NCBI GenBank assembly: GCA_034172985.1
Contig: JAXFDY010000149.1
Coordinates: 1 to 54,580 of the forward strand
Source of the DNA: CAG-303 sp034172985
GTDB lineage: Bacteria; Bacillota; Clostridia; Lachnospirales; Lachnospiraceae
DNA: 54,580 nt
Direction: 5' to 3'
Made by a program: the position numbers and the translations under genes. The notes under the pieces were generated by a model. It ran no database searches and had not been told where the DNA came from. It worked only from the letters and a program-made list of their open reading frames with translations. Shown one piece after another: positions 5,558 to 13,720 of this stretch; within the stretch, counting starts at the first letter, position 1, and each line of letters starts with the position of its first letter.

Positions 5558-7663
5558 TTAATAATTTTCTTCACTGATTTCAAAATAACTCTGCGGATGA
5601 GCACATACCGGGCAAATCTCCGGTGCATTCATTCCAACTACTATATGTCCGCAATTCCGGCACTCCCATACCTTCACTTCACTCTTTGCAAACACCTGAG
5701 CCGTCTCAACATTTCGAAGCAATGCACGGTACCGCTCCTCATGATGTTTCTCCACGGCACCAACCATCCGGAATTTCTCTGCCAGTTCAGGGAAGCCTTC
5801 TTCTTCTGCAGTTTTTGCAAATCCCTCGTACATATCTGTCCACTCGTAGTTTTCACCCTCAGCCGCTGCCTCCAGGTTCGCTGCTGTATCTCCGATACCG
5901 TTTAATTCCTTAAACCACATTTTTGCCTGTTCTCTCTCATTTTCAGCAGTTTTCAAAAACAAAGCTGCGATTTGCTCATATCCTTCTTTTTTCGCAACAG
6001 AAGCAAAATAAGTATATTTATTCCGGGCACCGGATTCACCGGCAAATGCCGCTTCAAGATTCTTCTTGGTCTGTGTGCCTGCATACTTGTCCTGCTTTTC
6101 TCCCTCCACAATCTCAAGATTGGCTCCGGTGGCTTTGCATCGTGGGCATACCGGTTCCTCCCCCTCCTTTACGGTGAAAATCTCACCACATATTTTACAT
6201 CTGTAAGTAATCATCTTATTTTCTCCTTCCGTTGTCTGTTCTTTTTGGATCACTGTATTATATTCCATCGGATTACCGATATGTTTTATCTCTGTATATT
6301 TTGCAATATCCTCACTGGTTGTCACAAGATTATCATAAGACAAGTCATGTACTGAATGATTTCCTGTGATTCTTGCAAATGTTTCAAGCTCACTCCGTGA
6401 AACATTCAGATAGTTAGCTACTCTCATGGCAGCGGCATCCACATTCAATCTTGCACGGAGTTCCGGATTTTGTGTGGCGATACCTACAGGACAATTACCA
6501 CTTCCACAAATACGGTATTGCTGGCAAGCTGCTGCAATGAGTCCGGCACTGGCTACTGCCACTGCATCTGCTCCCATTGCCAGTGCTTTTGCAAAATCAG
6601 CGGAAACACGAAGTCCTCCCGTAATTACAAGGGAAATATCCGACTTCACGGAATCTAAATATTTTCTTGCACGATACAAAGCATAGATAGTCGGAACTGT
6701 CGTTGCCTCTCTTAAAAACAGAGGACTGGAACCGGTAGCTCCTCCCCTGCCATCAATCGTAATAAAATCCGGCTGTGCAAATACGCAATACTCCAAATCC
6801 TGTTCGATTCTTCCGGCTGCGATTTTAATTCCAATCGGTCTTCCCTCTGATCGTTCACGAAGCATATCTACCATTGCCCGCAAATCTTCTTTTGTCTGAA
6901 GTTCCGGGAATTTGCTTGGACTCTGAATATCCTCGCCCTGCTTTTTCCCACGGATAGCAGCGATTTCTTCTGTCACCTTTTCTCCCGGCAAATGACCTCC
7001 CATGCCAGGCTTTGTACCCTGACCGATTTTTATCTCGATTGCATCAGAGGTTTTGAGATTTTCATCTGTTACACTATATTTATTTGGAATATACTCAAAT
7101 ATGTATTTGTATGCGGCCGCTTTCTCCTCCGGTAAAATACCACCCTCACCGCTGCACATAGCTGTTTTTGCAAGTGCGGATCCTTTTGAGAGAGCTACCT
7201 TCACTTCCTTTGATAACGCACCAAAAGACATATGGGAGATATAAACCGGACTCTCCAGCACCATCGGTTTCTTTGCATGCTTGCCGATAATTGTCTTTGT
7301 ATCTACTGCCTCCCCATCGTTTAATGGTGGAGGATTTAGCTGTGCACCGAGAATCAGAATGTCATCCCAGTTTGGTATAGGCATCTTCGTACCCATGGCT
7401 GCTCCGACTGTTTTGCCGGTCACTGCCATTTCATGAATTTCTGCCATATATCGAGCAGATGGATCATGTCTTGCTGTGGAAGGATCATAATCTAATTTTC
7501 CCTGAAAAGTCTTTGTCTCTGCCGGTTCTTTCTCTTCAGAAACAAGAACAAACTTTGAAGCCGGCTGCTTGCACACCGGGCATTCTGTAAGCTCTGAAAT
7601 CGGCTTTCCACTTTTCTCCTCATCGTAAATCGCACCACATATACTACATTTATATACTGCCAT
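5558..7663 (-). CDS. Rubredoxin - glutamate synthase-like - rubredoxin - rubrerythrin - rubredoxin fusion, 701 aa
   Basis: Five modules in one frame. Residues 1-45: rubredoxin-like, CxxC pairs at C6/C9 and C28/C31. About 75-465: FMN-binding glutamate synthase-like domain (SHMSFGALS, GQGTKPGMGGHLPG, GRGGATGSSP) with the Cys-rich [3Fe-4S]-type stretch CQQYRICGSGNCPVGIATQ. 484-520: second rubredoxin (C489/C492, C506/C509). About 525-660: rubrerythrin di-iron helices (GESGARNKY, ENEREQA, EKHHEERY). 665-701: third rubredoxin (C668/C671, C684/C687). The glutaminase domain is absent, so the substrate is uncertain. A role coupling amide or redox chemistry to peroxide defence is inference. Start at 7663 behind GGAGGT. 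An internal start lies at 6214. Confidence 0.88.
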   Translation of the reverse strand: MAVYKCSICGAIYDEEKSGKPISELTECPVCKQPASKFVLVSEEKEPAETKTFQGKLDYDPSTARHDPSARYMAEIHEMAVTGKTVGAAMGTKMPIPNWDDILILGAQLNPPPLNDGEAVDTKTIIGKHAKKPMVLESPVYISHMSFGALSKEVKVALSKGSALAKTAMCSGEGGILPEEKAAAYKYIFEYIPNKYSVTDENLKTSDAIEIKIGQGTKPGMGGHLPGEKVTEEIAAIRGKKQGEDIQSPSKFPELQTKEDLRAMVDMLRERSEGRPIGIKIAAGRIEQDLEYCVFAQPDFITIDGRGGATGSSPLFLREATTVPTIYALYRARKYLDSVKSDISLVITGGLRVSADFAKALAMGADAVAVASAGLIAAACQQYRICGSGNCPVGIATQNPELRARLNVDAAAMRVANYLNVSRSELETFARITGNHSVHDLSYDNLVTTSEDIAKYTEIKHIGNPMEYNTVIQKEQTTEGENKMITYRCKICGEIFTVKEGEEPVCPRCKATGANLEIVEGEKQDKYAGTQTKKNLEAAFAGESGARNKYTYFASVAKKEGYEQIAALFLKTAENEREQAKMWFKELNGIGDTAANLEAAAEGENYEWTDMYEGFAKTAEEEGFPELAEKFRMVGAVEKHHEERYRALLRNVETAQVFAKSEVKVWECRNCGHIVVGMNAPEICPVCAHPQSYFEISEENY
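6214..6231 (-). promoter_or_regulatory. Internal ribosome site and start codon before the rubrerythrin half
   Basis: On the minus strand GGAAGGAG is followed by eight bases and an in-frame ATG at 6214 (residue 484, MITYRCKICGE). This is as strong as the genuine sites in the window. It would yield a free 218-aa rubredoxin-rubrerythrin-rubredoxin protein besides the fusion, and may mark a former gene boundary. Confidence 0.6.
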
Positions 7664-7706
7664 AAAATGTACCTCCATTTTTCTTCGGTAAATGTAACAC
7701 TCTGAA

Positions 7707-7742
7707 AGAAAGATGTCTCTCCAAAAGGACAGACATCTTTCT
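7707..7742 (-). terminator. Terminator of fucO
   Basis: AGAAAGATGTCT (7707-7718) pairs perfectly with 7731-7742. On the minus strand the stem ends in TTTCTTTC. It lies between the fucO stop and the start of the next gene, so the two genes are probably separate units. Confidence 0.75.
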
Positions 7743-7747
7743 GCGGC

Positions 7748-8896
7748 CTAAATCAGACTCTTATATAATGCTGTGATATCTTCAACACTTGTCTCCTTCG
7801 GATTACCCGGACGACATGCATCATCATAAGCAGACTGTGCAAGGAACGGAATATCTTCCTCTTTTACAATCTCTTTTAAATCAGCAGGAATACCAACATC
7901 TTTTGAAAGCTGTCTTACTGCATCTACAGCTGCTTTTCTATATTCTTCAACTGACATATTTTCTGTGCCAGGTACACCCATAGCCTTAGCGATATCTCTG
8001 TACTTTTCTCCTGTCGCTTCTGCATTATATTCCATAACAGTAGGAAGAATAATGGCATTTGCAATACCATGAGGTGTATCATATAATGCACCAAGAGGAT
8101 GTGCCATAGAATGAACAATACCAAGTCCTACATTGGAGAATCCCATACCGGCTACATACTGTCCTAAAGCCATATCTTCTCGTCCTTCCGGTGTATTATC
8201 TACAGCACCTCTTAAAGAACGGCTGATGATTTCGATTGCTTTCAAATGGAACATATCAGATAATTCCCATGCTCCTGCTGTGATATAGCCTTCAATAGCA
8301 TGTGTCAGTGCATCCATACCTGTGGCTGCAGTCAGACCTTTTGGCATAGAAGACATCATATCCGGATCCACAAATGCCACTACCGGTATATCATGAGGAT
8401 CTACACATACCATCTTTCGATTCTTCTCTACATCAGTAATAACATAATTAATCGTTACTTCTGCTGCAGTACCTGCTGTCGTAGGAACAGCAAGAATCGG
8501 AACACTCTTATTTGGTGTATCTACTGCTCCCTCCAGACTTCTCACATCGGCATATTCCGGATTAGCTATAATGATACCAACACCCTTAGCTGTATCCATC
8601 GAGGAACCGCCACCGATAGCGATAATATAATCTGCGCCGGCTGCTTTATATGCTGCTACGCCGCTCTGCACATTCTCAATGGTTGGATTTGGCTTAATGT
8701 TGGAATACAACTCATATGATAACCCTGCTCCATCCAGAACATCTGTCACCTTCTTTGTTACTCCGAATTTCACAAGATCAGGATCAGAACATACAAAAGC
8801 CTTGTTCAGCTTTCTGGACTTTACCTCAGCCGGAATACTTGCAATAGCACCTGCTCCATGATACGATGTTTCATTCAAAATAAATCTGTTTGCCAT
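7748..8896 (-). CDS. fucO: Lactaldehyde reductase / 1,2-propanediol oxidoreductase, 382 aa
   Basis: Group III iron-containing alcohol dehydrogenase very close to E. coli FucO along its length: ANRFILNETSYHG, IAIGGGSSMDTAKG (nucleotide binding), VPTTAGTAAEVTINYVITD, then the metal ligands in GMDALTHAIEGY (Asp and His) and IVHSMAHPLGALYDTPHG (His residues). FucO reduces L-lactaldehyde from fucose or rhamnose to 1,2-propanediol with NADH. No fucose or rhamnose genes adjoin it, so it may serve a pathway encoded elsewhere or act as a general reductase. Start at 8896 behind GGAGGG. It has its own promoter (8957-8985) and terminator. Confidence 0.9.
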   Translation of the reverse strand: MANRFILNETSYHGAGAIASIPAEVKSRKLNKAFVCSDPDLVKFGVTKKVTDVLDGAGLSYELYSNIKPNPTIENVQSGVAAYKAAGADYIIAIGGGSSMDTAKGVGIIIANPEYADVRSLEGAVDTPNKSVPILAVPTTAGTAAEVTINYVITDVEKNRKMVCVDPHDIPVVAFVDPDMMSSMPKGLTAATGMDALTHAIEGYITAGAWELSDMFHLKAIEIISRSLRGAVDNTPEGREDMALGQYVAGMGFSNVGLGIVHSMAHPLGALYDTPHGIANAIILPTVMEYNAEATGEKYRDIAKAMGVPGTENMSVEEYRKAAVDAVRQLSKDVGIPADLKEIVKEEDIPFLAQSAYDDACRPGNPKETSVEDITALYKSLI

Positions 8897-8956
8897 AAAT
8901 AAAACCCTCCTATATAATTTTAACATTTGTGAGAATCACGCACTCACTTTAGGAGT

Positions 8957-8985
8957 AGTATAGCACAATATGAATAATTTTTCTA
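8957..8985 (-). promoter_or_regulatory. Promoter of fucO, extended -10
   Basis: On the minus strand TAGAAA (8985-8980), a 17-nt spacer and TATACT (8962-8957) preceded by TGC, an extended -10 that offsets the weak -35. Just downstream GTGAG and CTCAC (8929-8947) form a small inverted repeat that could be an operator. Confidence 0.6.
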
Positions 8986-9082
8986 CATAAATTGTAATTT
9001 TTTCATGCACTTTTTACAAATTTATTCCATTCCCTCGATTAGAACCGTTCGATTAATTATTTTACCATTTTCCAGTCAGAAA

Positions 9083-10945
9083 CTATGCCGGAATGTCTAC
9101 CTTTTCTGACTCTATATATATTTCATGCCAGATCAAAAATACATAGATAGCCCATATTTTTCTGCTGTTATCTGCTTTTCCTTCTCTGTGGTCTTCCATC
9201 AGTTTTCTCAGTGCATCTGTATCAAAATATTGTCCGGCTGTCTCTCCTGTCAGCTTCTCAAGGACCTTATTATAGTACTTGTCCTCTTTCAGCCATACTC
9301 TGATTGGCACAGGGAATCCAAGTTTCTTTTTGTTTGCTGTCGCCTCCGGAATATGACGTTTTGCAGCGATACGGAATGCCCTCTTTGTGGCATCCTTGTT
9401 GCATCTGTAATCCACCGGCATATTCTTTGTATAATTAAATACATTGATATCCAAAAATGGTACTCTTGATTCCAGAGAATGTGCCATACTCATCTTATCT
9501 GCCTTTAAGAGAATATCTCCCTGAAGCCAGAAATTAATATCTATATACTGCATTTTTGCAATATCATTTAGATCTTTTACTTTTTCATAGTATGGAGCCA
9601 CGATATCCATCGGCTTTACATGTGTCAGATTCGTCTTTAACAATTTCTCCCTTTCCTCTACGGAAAACAGATTCGCATTACCGATAAAACGCTCTTCTAC
9701 TGTTTTACTTCCTCTGATGATAAAGTCTCTTCCCTTAAAATCAGGAAGCTTCTTAAACAATGCAGCCAATGGCTTTTTAATAATTTTTGGCACATATTTA
9801 AATCCCCTGAGAGAGATTGGTTCATGATAAATATTATATCCACCAAAAAATTCATCTGCCCCTTCGCCGGACAGAACTACCTTGAGCTGCTCTGCTGCCA
9901 GTTTGTCCACGAAATAGAGTGCAATACAGGATGGGTCTGCCAATGGCTCATCCATATAATACATAACCTTTGGGATGGAATCAAAATATTCCTCACTTGA
10001 TATGTTTTTGTTGTAATTTTCTTTGTTTTTCAGTTCCTTTGTCAGGCTTTCCGCATAACGGATTTCATTGTACTTGCTGTTTTTGTCAAGGAATCCTACC
10101 GTAAATGTTTTCTTTCCCGGGAATTCTGATACGACATAGCTGGAATCCACGCCGCTGGATAAAAGAGAGCCGACTTCCACATCAGCAATCATATGGGCAT
10201 CTGTCGTTTCATGAACGATTTTTTCTATATCCGATACAGTCTCTTCCAGTGAAATACGATCCTCCGGTACAGGATCCATCATTGGATCAAAATATCTCTT
10301 TACGTCCATCTTTCCATTCTGATAGATAAAATAATGTCCTGCCGGCAATCTGTAAATGCCCTTGAAAAATGTTTCCGGAAGTACTGAGTACTGAAAGCTC
10401 AGATATTGCTCAAGAGCTGCCTCGTTCATCTCTCGTTTCATCTGCGGATATTCCAGGATGCTCTTTATCTCTGAACTGAAAACAAGATTTCCATCTGGAG
10501 CAGTTCCATAATAAAATGGCTTAATTCCGAAGAAATCCCTTGCTCCGAATAAGATATCCTTGTTTGAATCATAAATAACAAATGCAAACATTCCCCGGAG
10601 CTTATGCAACAGCTCCACTCCATATTCCTCATATCCATGAATCAGACACTCTGTATCTGAATTATTTGCAAATGTATGTCCTTTTTCTATTAACTCTTTT
10701 CTGAGTTCAAGATGATTATAGATTTCTCCATTAAAGGTAATTACTATCTTCTTATCTTCGTTATACATTGGCTGGGAACCGTTATTCAAATCAATAATAC
10801 TCAGTCTCCGAAATCCTAATGCTGCTTTTTCTGATAAAAACGTTCCTTCCTGATCCGGACCTCTATGTGCTATCTTGTCTGTCATTCTCTTTAATACGTC
10901 TTCTTTGTCACAGTTACTTCCTGCAAATCCACTAAATCCACACAT
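9083..10945 (-). CDS. asnB: Asparagine synthetase (glutamine-hydrolysing), 620 aa
   Basis: Class II glutamine amidotransferase with the catalytic Cys at position 2 (MCGFSGFAG, start at 10945 behind AGGAG), then RGPDQEG, RLSIIDL and FNGEIYNH. The synthetase half has the ATP-binding loop LSSGVDSSYV and LSGEGADEFFGGY. It makes asparagine from aspartate, glutamine and ATP. Full-length. Although lasso-peptide cyclases belong to this superfamily, the intact glutaminase domain and the distance from the PqqD/kinase genes point to a housekeeping enzyme. Its own promoter lies at 10997-11026. Confidence 0.93.
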   Translation of the reverse strand: MCGFSGFAGSNCDKEDVLKRMTDKIAHRGPDQEGTFLSEKAALGFRRLSIIDLNNGSQPMYNEDKKIVITFNGEIYNHLELRKELIEKGHTFANNSDTECLIHGYEEYGVELLHKLRGMFAFVIYDSNKDILFGARDFFGIKPFYYGTAPDGNLVFSSEIKSILEYPQMKREMNEAALEQYLSFQYSVLPETFFKGIYRLPAGHYFIYQNGKMDVKRYFDPMMDPVPEDRISLEETVSDIEKIVHETTDAHMIADVEVGSLLSSGVDSSYVVSEFPGKKTFTVGFLDKNSKYNEIRYAESLTKELKNKENYNKNISSEEYFDSIPKVMYYMDEPLADPSCIALYFVDKLAAEQLKVVLSGEGADEFFGGYNIYHEPISLRGFKYVPKIIKKPLAALFKKLPDFKGRDFIIRGSKTVEERFIGNANLFSVEEREKLLKTNLTHVKPMDIVAPYYEKVKDLNDIAKMQYIDINFWLQGDILLKADKMSMAHSLESRVPFLDINVFNYTKNMPVDYRCNKDATKRAFRIAAKRHIPEATANKKKLGFPVPIRVWLKEDKYYNKVLEKLTGETAGQYFDTDALRKLMEDHREGKADNSRKIWAIYVFLIWHEIYIESEKVDIPA

Positions 10946-10996
10946 AACTTATATCTCCTATCTCATGCAACCAATTTACTTTCAAAAATCCCAACT

Positions 10997-11026
10997 ATTC
11001 TATCATACTTTTCTATATGATTGCAA
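10997..11026 (-). promoter_or_regulatory. Promoter of asnB
   Basis: On the minus strand TTGCAA (11026-11021), an 18-nt spacer and TAGAAT (11002-10997) with TG just upstream of the -10. It sits in the 97-bp gap after the murE stop codon. Confidence 0.6.
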
Positions 11027-11042
11027 GTATTCTGTTGTATTT

Positions 11043-12518
11043 CTATGCAAGTCCAAGCTCTCTCTTTACTTCTTCTACCAGTTCTCTCTCATCCATATGA
11101 TATTTCACACCTTTTATAATCTGATAATCTTCATGTCCTTTTCCTGCCAGTACGATGATATCTCCTTCTTCTCCATGTTCGATTGCATACCGGATTGCCT
11201 CTTTTCTGTCCGGGACAACTACATAGTCACCATCTGCTTTTTTTACACCGGTTATAATATCTTCGATAATGGCCATCGGTTCTTCATCTCTTGGATTATC
11301 GGATGTAATAATGGATAAATCAGAAAGTCTTGAAGATACTTCTCCCATTTCAAATCTCCTGTTTCTGTCACGATTTCCTCCGCAGCCAAACATTGTGACG
11401 ATTCGATGGTGTTCATATTCTTTTAATGAGCGTAACAAACTTTCCAGACTCATGGCATTATGGGCATAATCTATCATTAATGTATATTTCGGTGATACTT
11501 GGAGAATTTCTACTCTCCCCTTAACGCGGATATCTGCCAGTGCTTTTTTTATTACGGCTTCATCATCTGTAAAATGCAGGCAGATGGCGATAGCCGTCAA
11601 TGAATTGTACACACTGAATTTTCCCGGTACATCAATCTCCACTTCCATATTTATTTTTCCCGATAAATCATAAGCCACACCCAAAATTCCCGGTTTCCTG
11701 AATAAATGAATGTGATCTGCCTCCAGGTCTGCATGATTATCAAACTCTTTCACTCCAAAAGTTTCCACATCACAGACACAGCCATCGATCATTCTGTCAG
11801 CATATTCGTCGTCGATATTAAAAATTCCATGTTTACAATTTTTAAATAATTTTGCCTTACAGCTTACATATTCATCAAAGTCCTTATGCTCGTTTGGTCC
11901 GATATGGTCTGGGGAAAGATTTGTAAACACCCCATAATCAAAGATAAAACCTGCCACTCTGTCAAGCATCAGTCCCTGGGAAGAGACTTCCATAACAACT
12001 GCCTGGCAGCCTTCCTCCACCATTTTTGCAAAATATTCCTGTACGGCATATGATTCCGGTGTTGTATTTTCAGAAGGAATTCTTGTATCACCGATAATGG
12101 TCTCTATGGTTCCGATTAATCCTGTTTTTATGCCGACCCCTTCCAATACAGAGCGCACCATATATGTTGTAGTTGTTTTTCCCTTTGTTCCCGTGATTCC
12201 GATTGTAGTCAGTTTCTCTGCAGGATATCCGAAATAAGCGGCGGACATACAGGCAAGAGCATATCTGGTATTTTCCACTTTTACCACTGTGATATCGTCA
12301 CTGATTTCAACCTCATTTTCCACAATTACTGCTGATGCACCTTTTGCGATGACATCCGGTATAAACTCATGGGCATCCCTGATGGCCCCTTTGATACATA
12401 CAAACACATCTCCCGGTTCTACTTTTCTGGAATCCATGACCAGATGTTGAATCTCTGTATCAACACTTCCACTTTCTACTTTATAATCGAGTTTTTCTAA
12501 CAAATTTTTTAATATCAT
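11043..12518 (-). CDS. murE: UDP-MurNAc-tripeptide synthetase, meso-DAP type, 491 aa
   Basis: Mur ligase with the P-loop GITGTKGKTTTTYMV, NTTPESYAVQ, EVSSQGL and FTNLSPDHIGPNEHKDF. The SDNPRDEEP motif is the signature of enzymes adding meso-diaminopimelate rather than lysine, matching dapF just upstream. It adds the third residue of the cytoplasmic peptidoglycan precursor using ATP. It follows dapF by 18 nt in an apparent dapF-murE operon: the last enzyme of DAP supply plus its consumer. Full-length. Confidence 0.92.
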   Translation of the reverse strand: MILKNLLEKLDYKVESGSVDTEIQHLVMDSRKVEPGDVFVCIKGAIRDAHEFIPDVIAKGASAVIVENEVEISDDITVVKVENTRYALACMSAAYFGYPAEKLTTIGITGTKGKTTTTYMVRSVLEGVGIKTGLIGTIETIIGDTRIPSENTTPESYAVQEYFAKMVEEGCQAVVMEVSSQGLMLDRVAGFIFDYGVFTNLSPDHIGPNEHKDFDEYVSCKAKLFKNCKHGIFNIDDEYADRMIDGCVCDVETFGVKEFDNHADLEADHIHLFRKPGILGVAYDLSGKINMEVEIDVPGKFSVYNSLTAIAICLHFTDDEAVIKKALADIRVKGRVEILQVSPKYTLMIDYAHNAMSLESLLRSLKEYEHHRIVTMFGCGGNRDRNRRFEMGEVSSRLSDLSIITSDNPRDEEPMAIIEDIITGVKKADGDYVVVPDRKEAIRYAIEHGEEGDIIVLAGKGHEDYQIIKGVKYHMDERELVEEVKRELGLA

Positions 12519-12536
12519 TTTCTATTATCTCCCTTT

Positions 12537-13370
12537 TTATTCATCAATTTCCCCACTGCACACGACAACAGCAGGTCCTGTCATCAGCACTGTGTTATTC
12601 TGTCTGTCATACTTGATCTTTAAATCTCCGCCTAACAAATGTACCAGCACTTCATCTTCTGTCAGATTATTTAATACACATGCCACTACGCTGGCACAGG
12701 CCCCTGTACCGCAGGCAAGTGTCTCGCCTGAGCCCCGCTCCCAGACACGCATATCGATTGTTTTTCTATCTATAATATGAATAAATTCTGTATTTACTCT
12801 GTCCGGAAAAATCTCATGTTTTTCAAAATAAGGACCTATTTTTTCCAGATCAAGGGTTTTTACATCCTCCACAAACGTGATGGCATGGGGATTTCCCATA
12901 GACACACATGTGATATGATATTCTGTTCCATTCACCATAACCGGCTGATCTACCATTTTCTCACCTTCAAATTTCACCGGTATCTCATGTGGTGTCAAAA
13001 TCGGCTGGCCCATATCTACCTGAACAGTTTCCACCTTGCCCTCCCTTACATTCAACTGAAGTGTTTTGATTCCTGACAATGTTTCTACTGTAATCCGTTT
13101 TTTTTGCGTCAATCCAAAATCATATACATATTTTGCCACGCAACGGATACCATTTCCACACATTTTTCCTTCAGAGCCGTCTGCATTAAACATCCGCATT
13201 TTAAAATCTGCTGTTTCGGAAGGACAGATTAATATTAAACCATCTGAACCAACGCCAAAATGGCGGTCACTGACTTTAATCGCAGTTTCAGAAGGATTTT
13301 TTACATTTTCCTCAAAACAATTCACATAAATATAATCATTACCGCATCCCTGCATTTTTGTAAACTTCAT
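12537..13370 (-). CDS. dapF: Diaminopimelate epimerase, 277 aa
   Basis: Both catalytic cysteines are present: NADGSEGKMCGNGIRC near residue 75 and GETLACGTGACA near 220. The enzyme converts LL- to meso-diaminopimelate, the substrate of the neighbouring MurE. The start is ATG at 13370, 7 nt from AGGAG; the ATG two codons earlier is too close to that site. The leader is unusual: from the predicted transcription start (about 13583) to the ribosome site it is almost entirely the palindromic element at 13398-13580. The frame is open into that element, so a naive start at 13409 would add 13 false residues. Confidence 0.93.
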   Translation of the reverse strand: MKFTKMQGCGNDYIYVNCFEENVKNPSETAIKVSDRHFGVGSDGLILICPSETADFKMRMFNADGSEGKMCGNGIRCVAKYVYDFGLTQKKRITVETLSGIKTLQLNVREGKVETVQVDMGQPILTPHEIPVKFEGEKMVDQPVMVNGTEYHITCVSMGNPHAITFVEDVKTLDLEKIGPYFEKHEIFPDRVNTEFIHIIDRKTIDMRVWERGSGETLACGTGACASVVACVLNNLTEDEVLVHLLGGDLKIKYDRQNNTVLMTGPAVVVCSGEIDE

Positions 13371-13397
13371 AATCATACTCCTTTCGAATCTTAGTTC

Positions 13398-13580
13398 ATA
13401 GGTAGGCATTTGCGAAACTCTTCGGGGAGAGGAGAATATGTCTATGTATTGCGACTTTGGGCGGACAAATCAGTCAAATTGTACGTCAAATTCGAACAAT
13501 TCGACTGATTTGTCCGAAACAACGGAGTGAGAATAGACATATTCTCCTCTCCCCGAAGAGTTCCGCAAACGCCTACCTAT
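13398..13580. repeat. Palindromic element copy B: 183-bp dyad with 16x16 internal loop
   Basis: One dyad centred at 13489. Outer stem 13398-13445 / 13533-13580: 48 bp, two mismatches (A13408-C13570, A13415-C13563). Internal loop 13446-13461 / 13517-13532 (GTATTGCGACTTTGGG and AAACAACGGAGTGAGA). Inner stem 13462-13481 / 13497-13516: 20 bp, one mismatch (A13476-C13502). All three A-C mismatches become G-U wobbles in minus-strand RNA. The loop sequences match copy A (1879-2000), while the arms differ from A by matched changes on both sides. It fills the dapF leader, ending 27 nt before the dapF start. No transposase inside. Confidence 0.88.
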
Positions 13581-13589
13581 TTCAAAGCT

Positions 13590-13618
13590 ATTATAGCACA
13601 CACCTGCGTTCCTATCCA
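13590..13618 (-). promoter_or_regulatory. Promoter of dapF-murE, adjoining the palindromic element
   Basis: On the minus strand TGGATA (13618-13613), a 17-nt spacer and a perfect TATAAT (13595-13590) preceded by TGC. Expected transcription start near 13583, three bases from the edge of the palindromic element, so the element would form the 5' end of the mRNA. Confidence 0.6.
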
Positions 13619-13652
13619 TTAATTTCCGATAAAATATTTTCTTCCTTTGTTA

Positions 13653-13681
13653 TTGTAAAATATACGGAATTGTTCTATACT
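13653..13681 (+). promoter_or_regulatory. Promoter of the GH25 gene
   Basis: TTGTAA (13653-13658), a 17-nt spacer and TATACT (13676-13681), 40 bp upstream of the start codon. It is divergent from the dapF promoter, with 34 bp between the two -35 boxes. Confidence 0.65.
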
Positions 13682-13720
13682 ATTCAATATGTTAATTTTT
13701 ATACTAAGGATGGAACGAAA

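Noticed and set aside
8300..8719. Plus-strand open frame of 139 codons rich in Cys, His and Ile
   Set aside because: Antisense shadow of fucO; no ribosome site and no family resemblance.
9083..10945. Lasso peptide cyclase for the PqqD/kinase genes
   Set aside because: The glutaminase domain with Cys2 and the whole sequence fit housekeeping AsnB. It is 3.6 kb or more from those genes, with two unrelated transcription units between.
13457..13720. In-frame extension of the GH25 gene upstream to 13457
   Set aside because: It would cross the palindromic element and the gene's own promoter. The signal anchor begins right after ATG 13721, which has a ribosome site.
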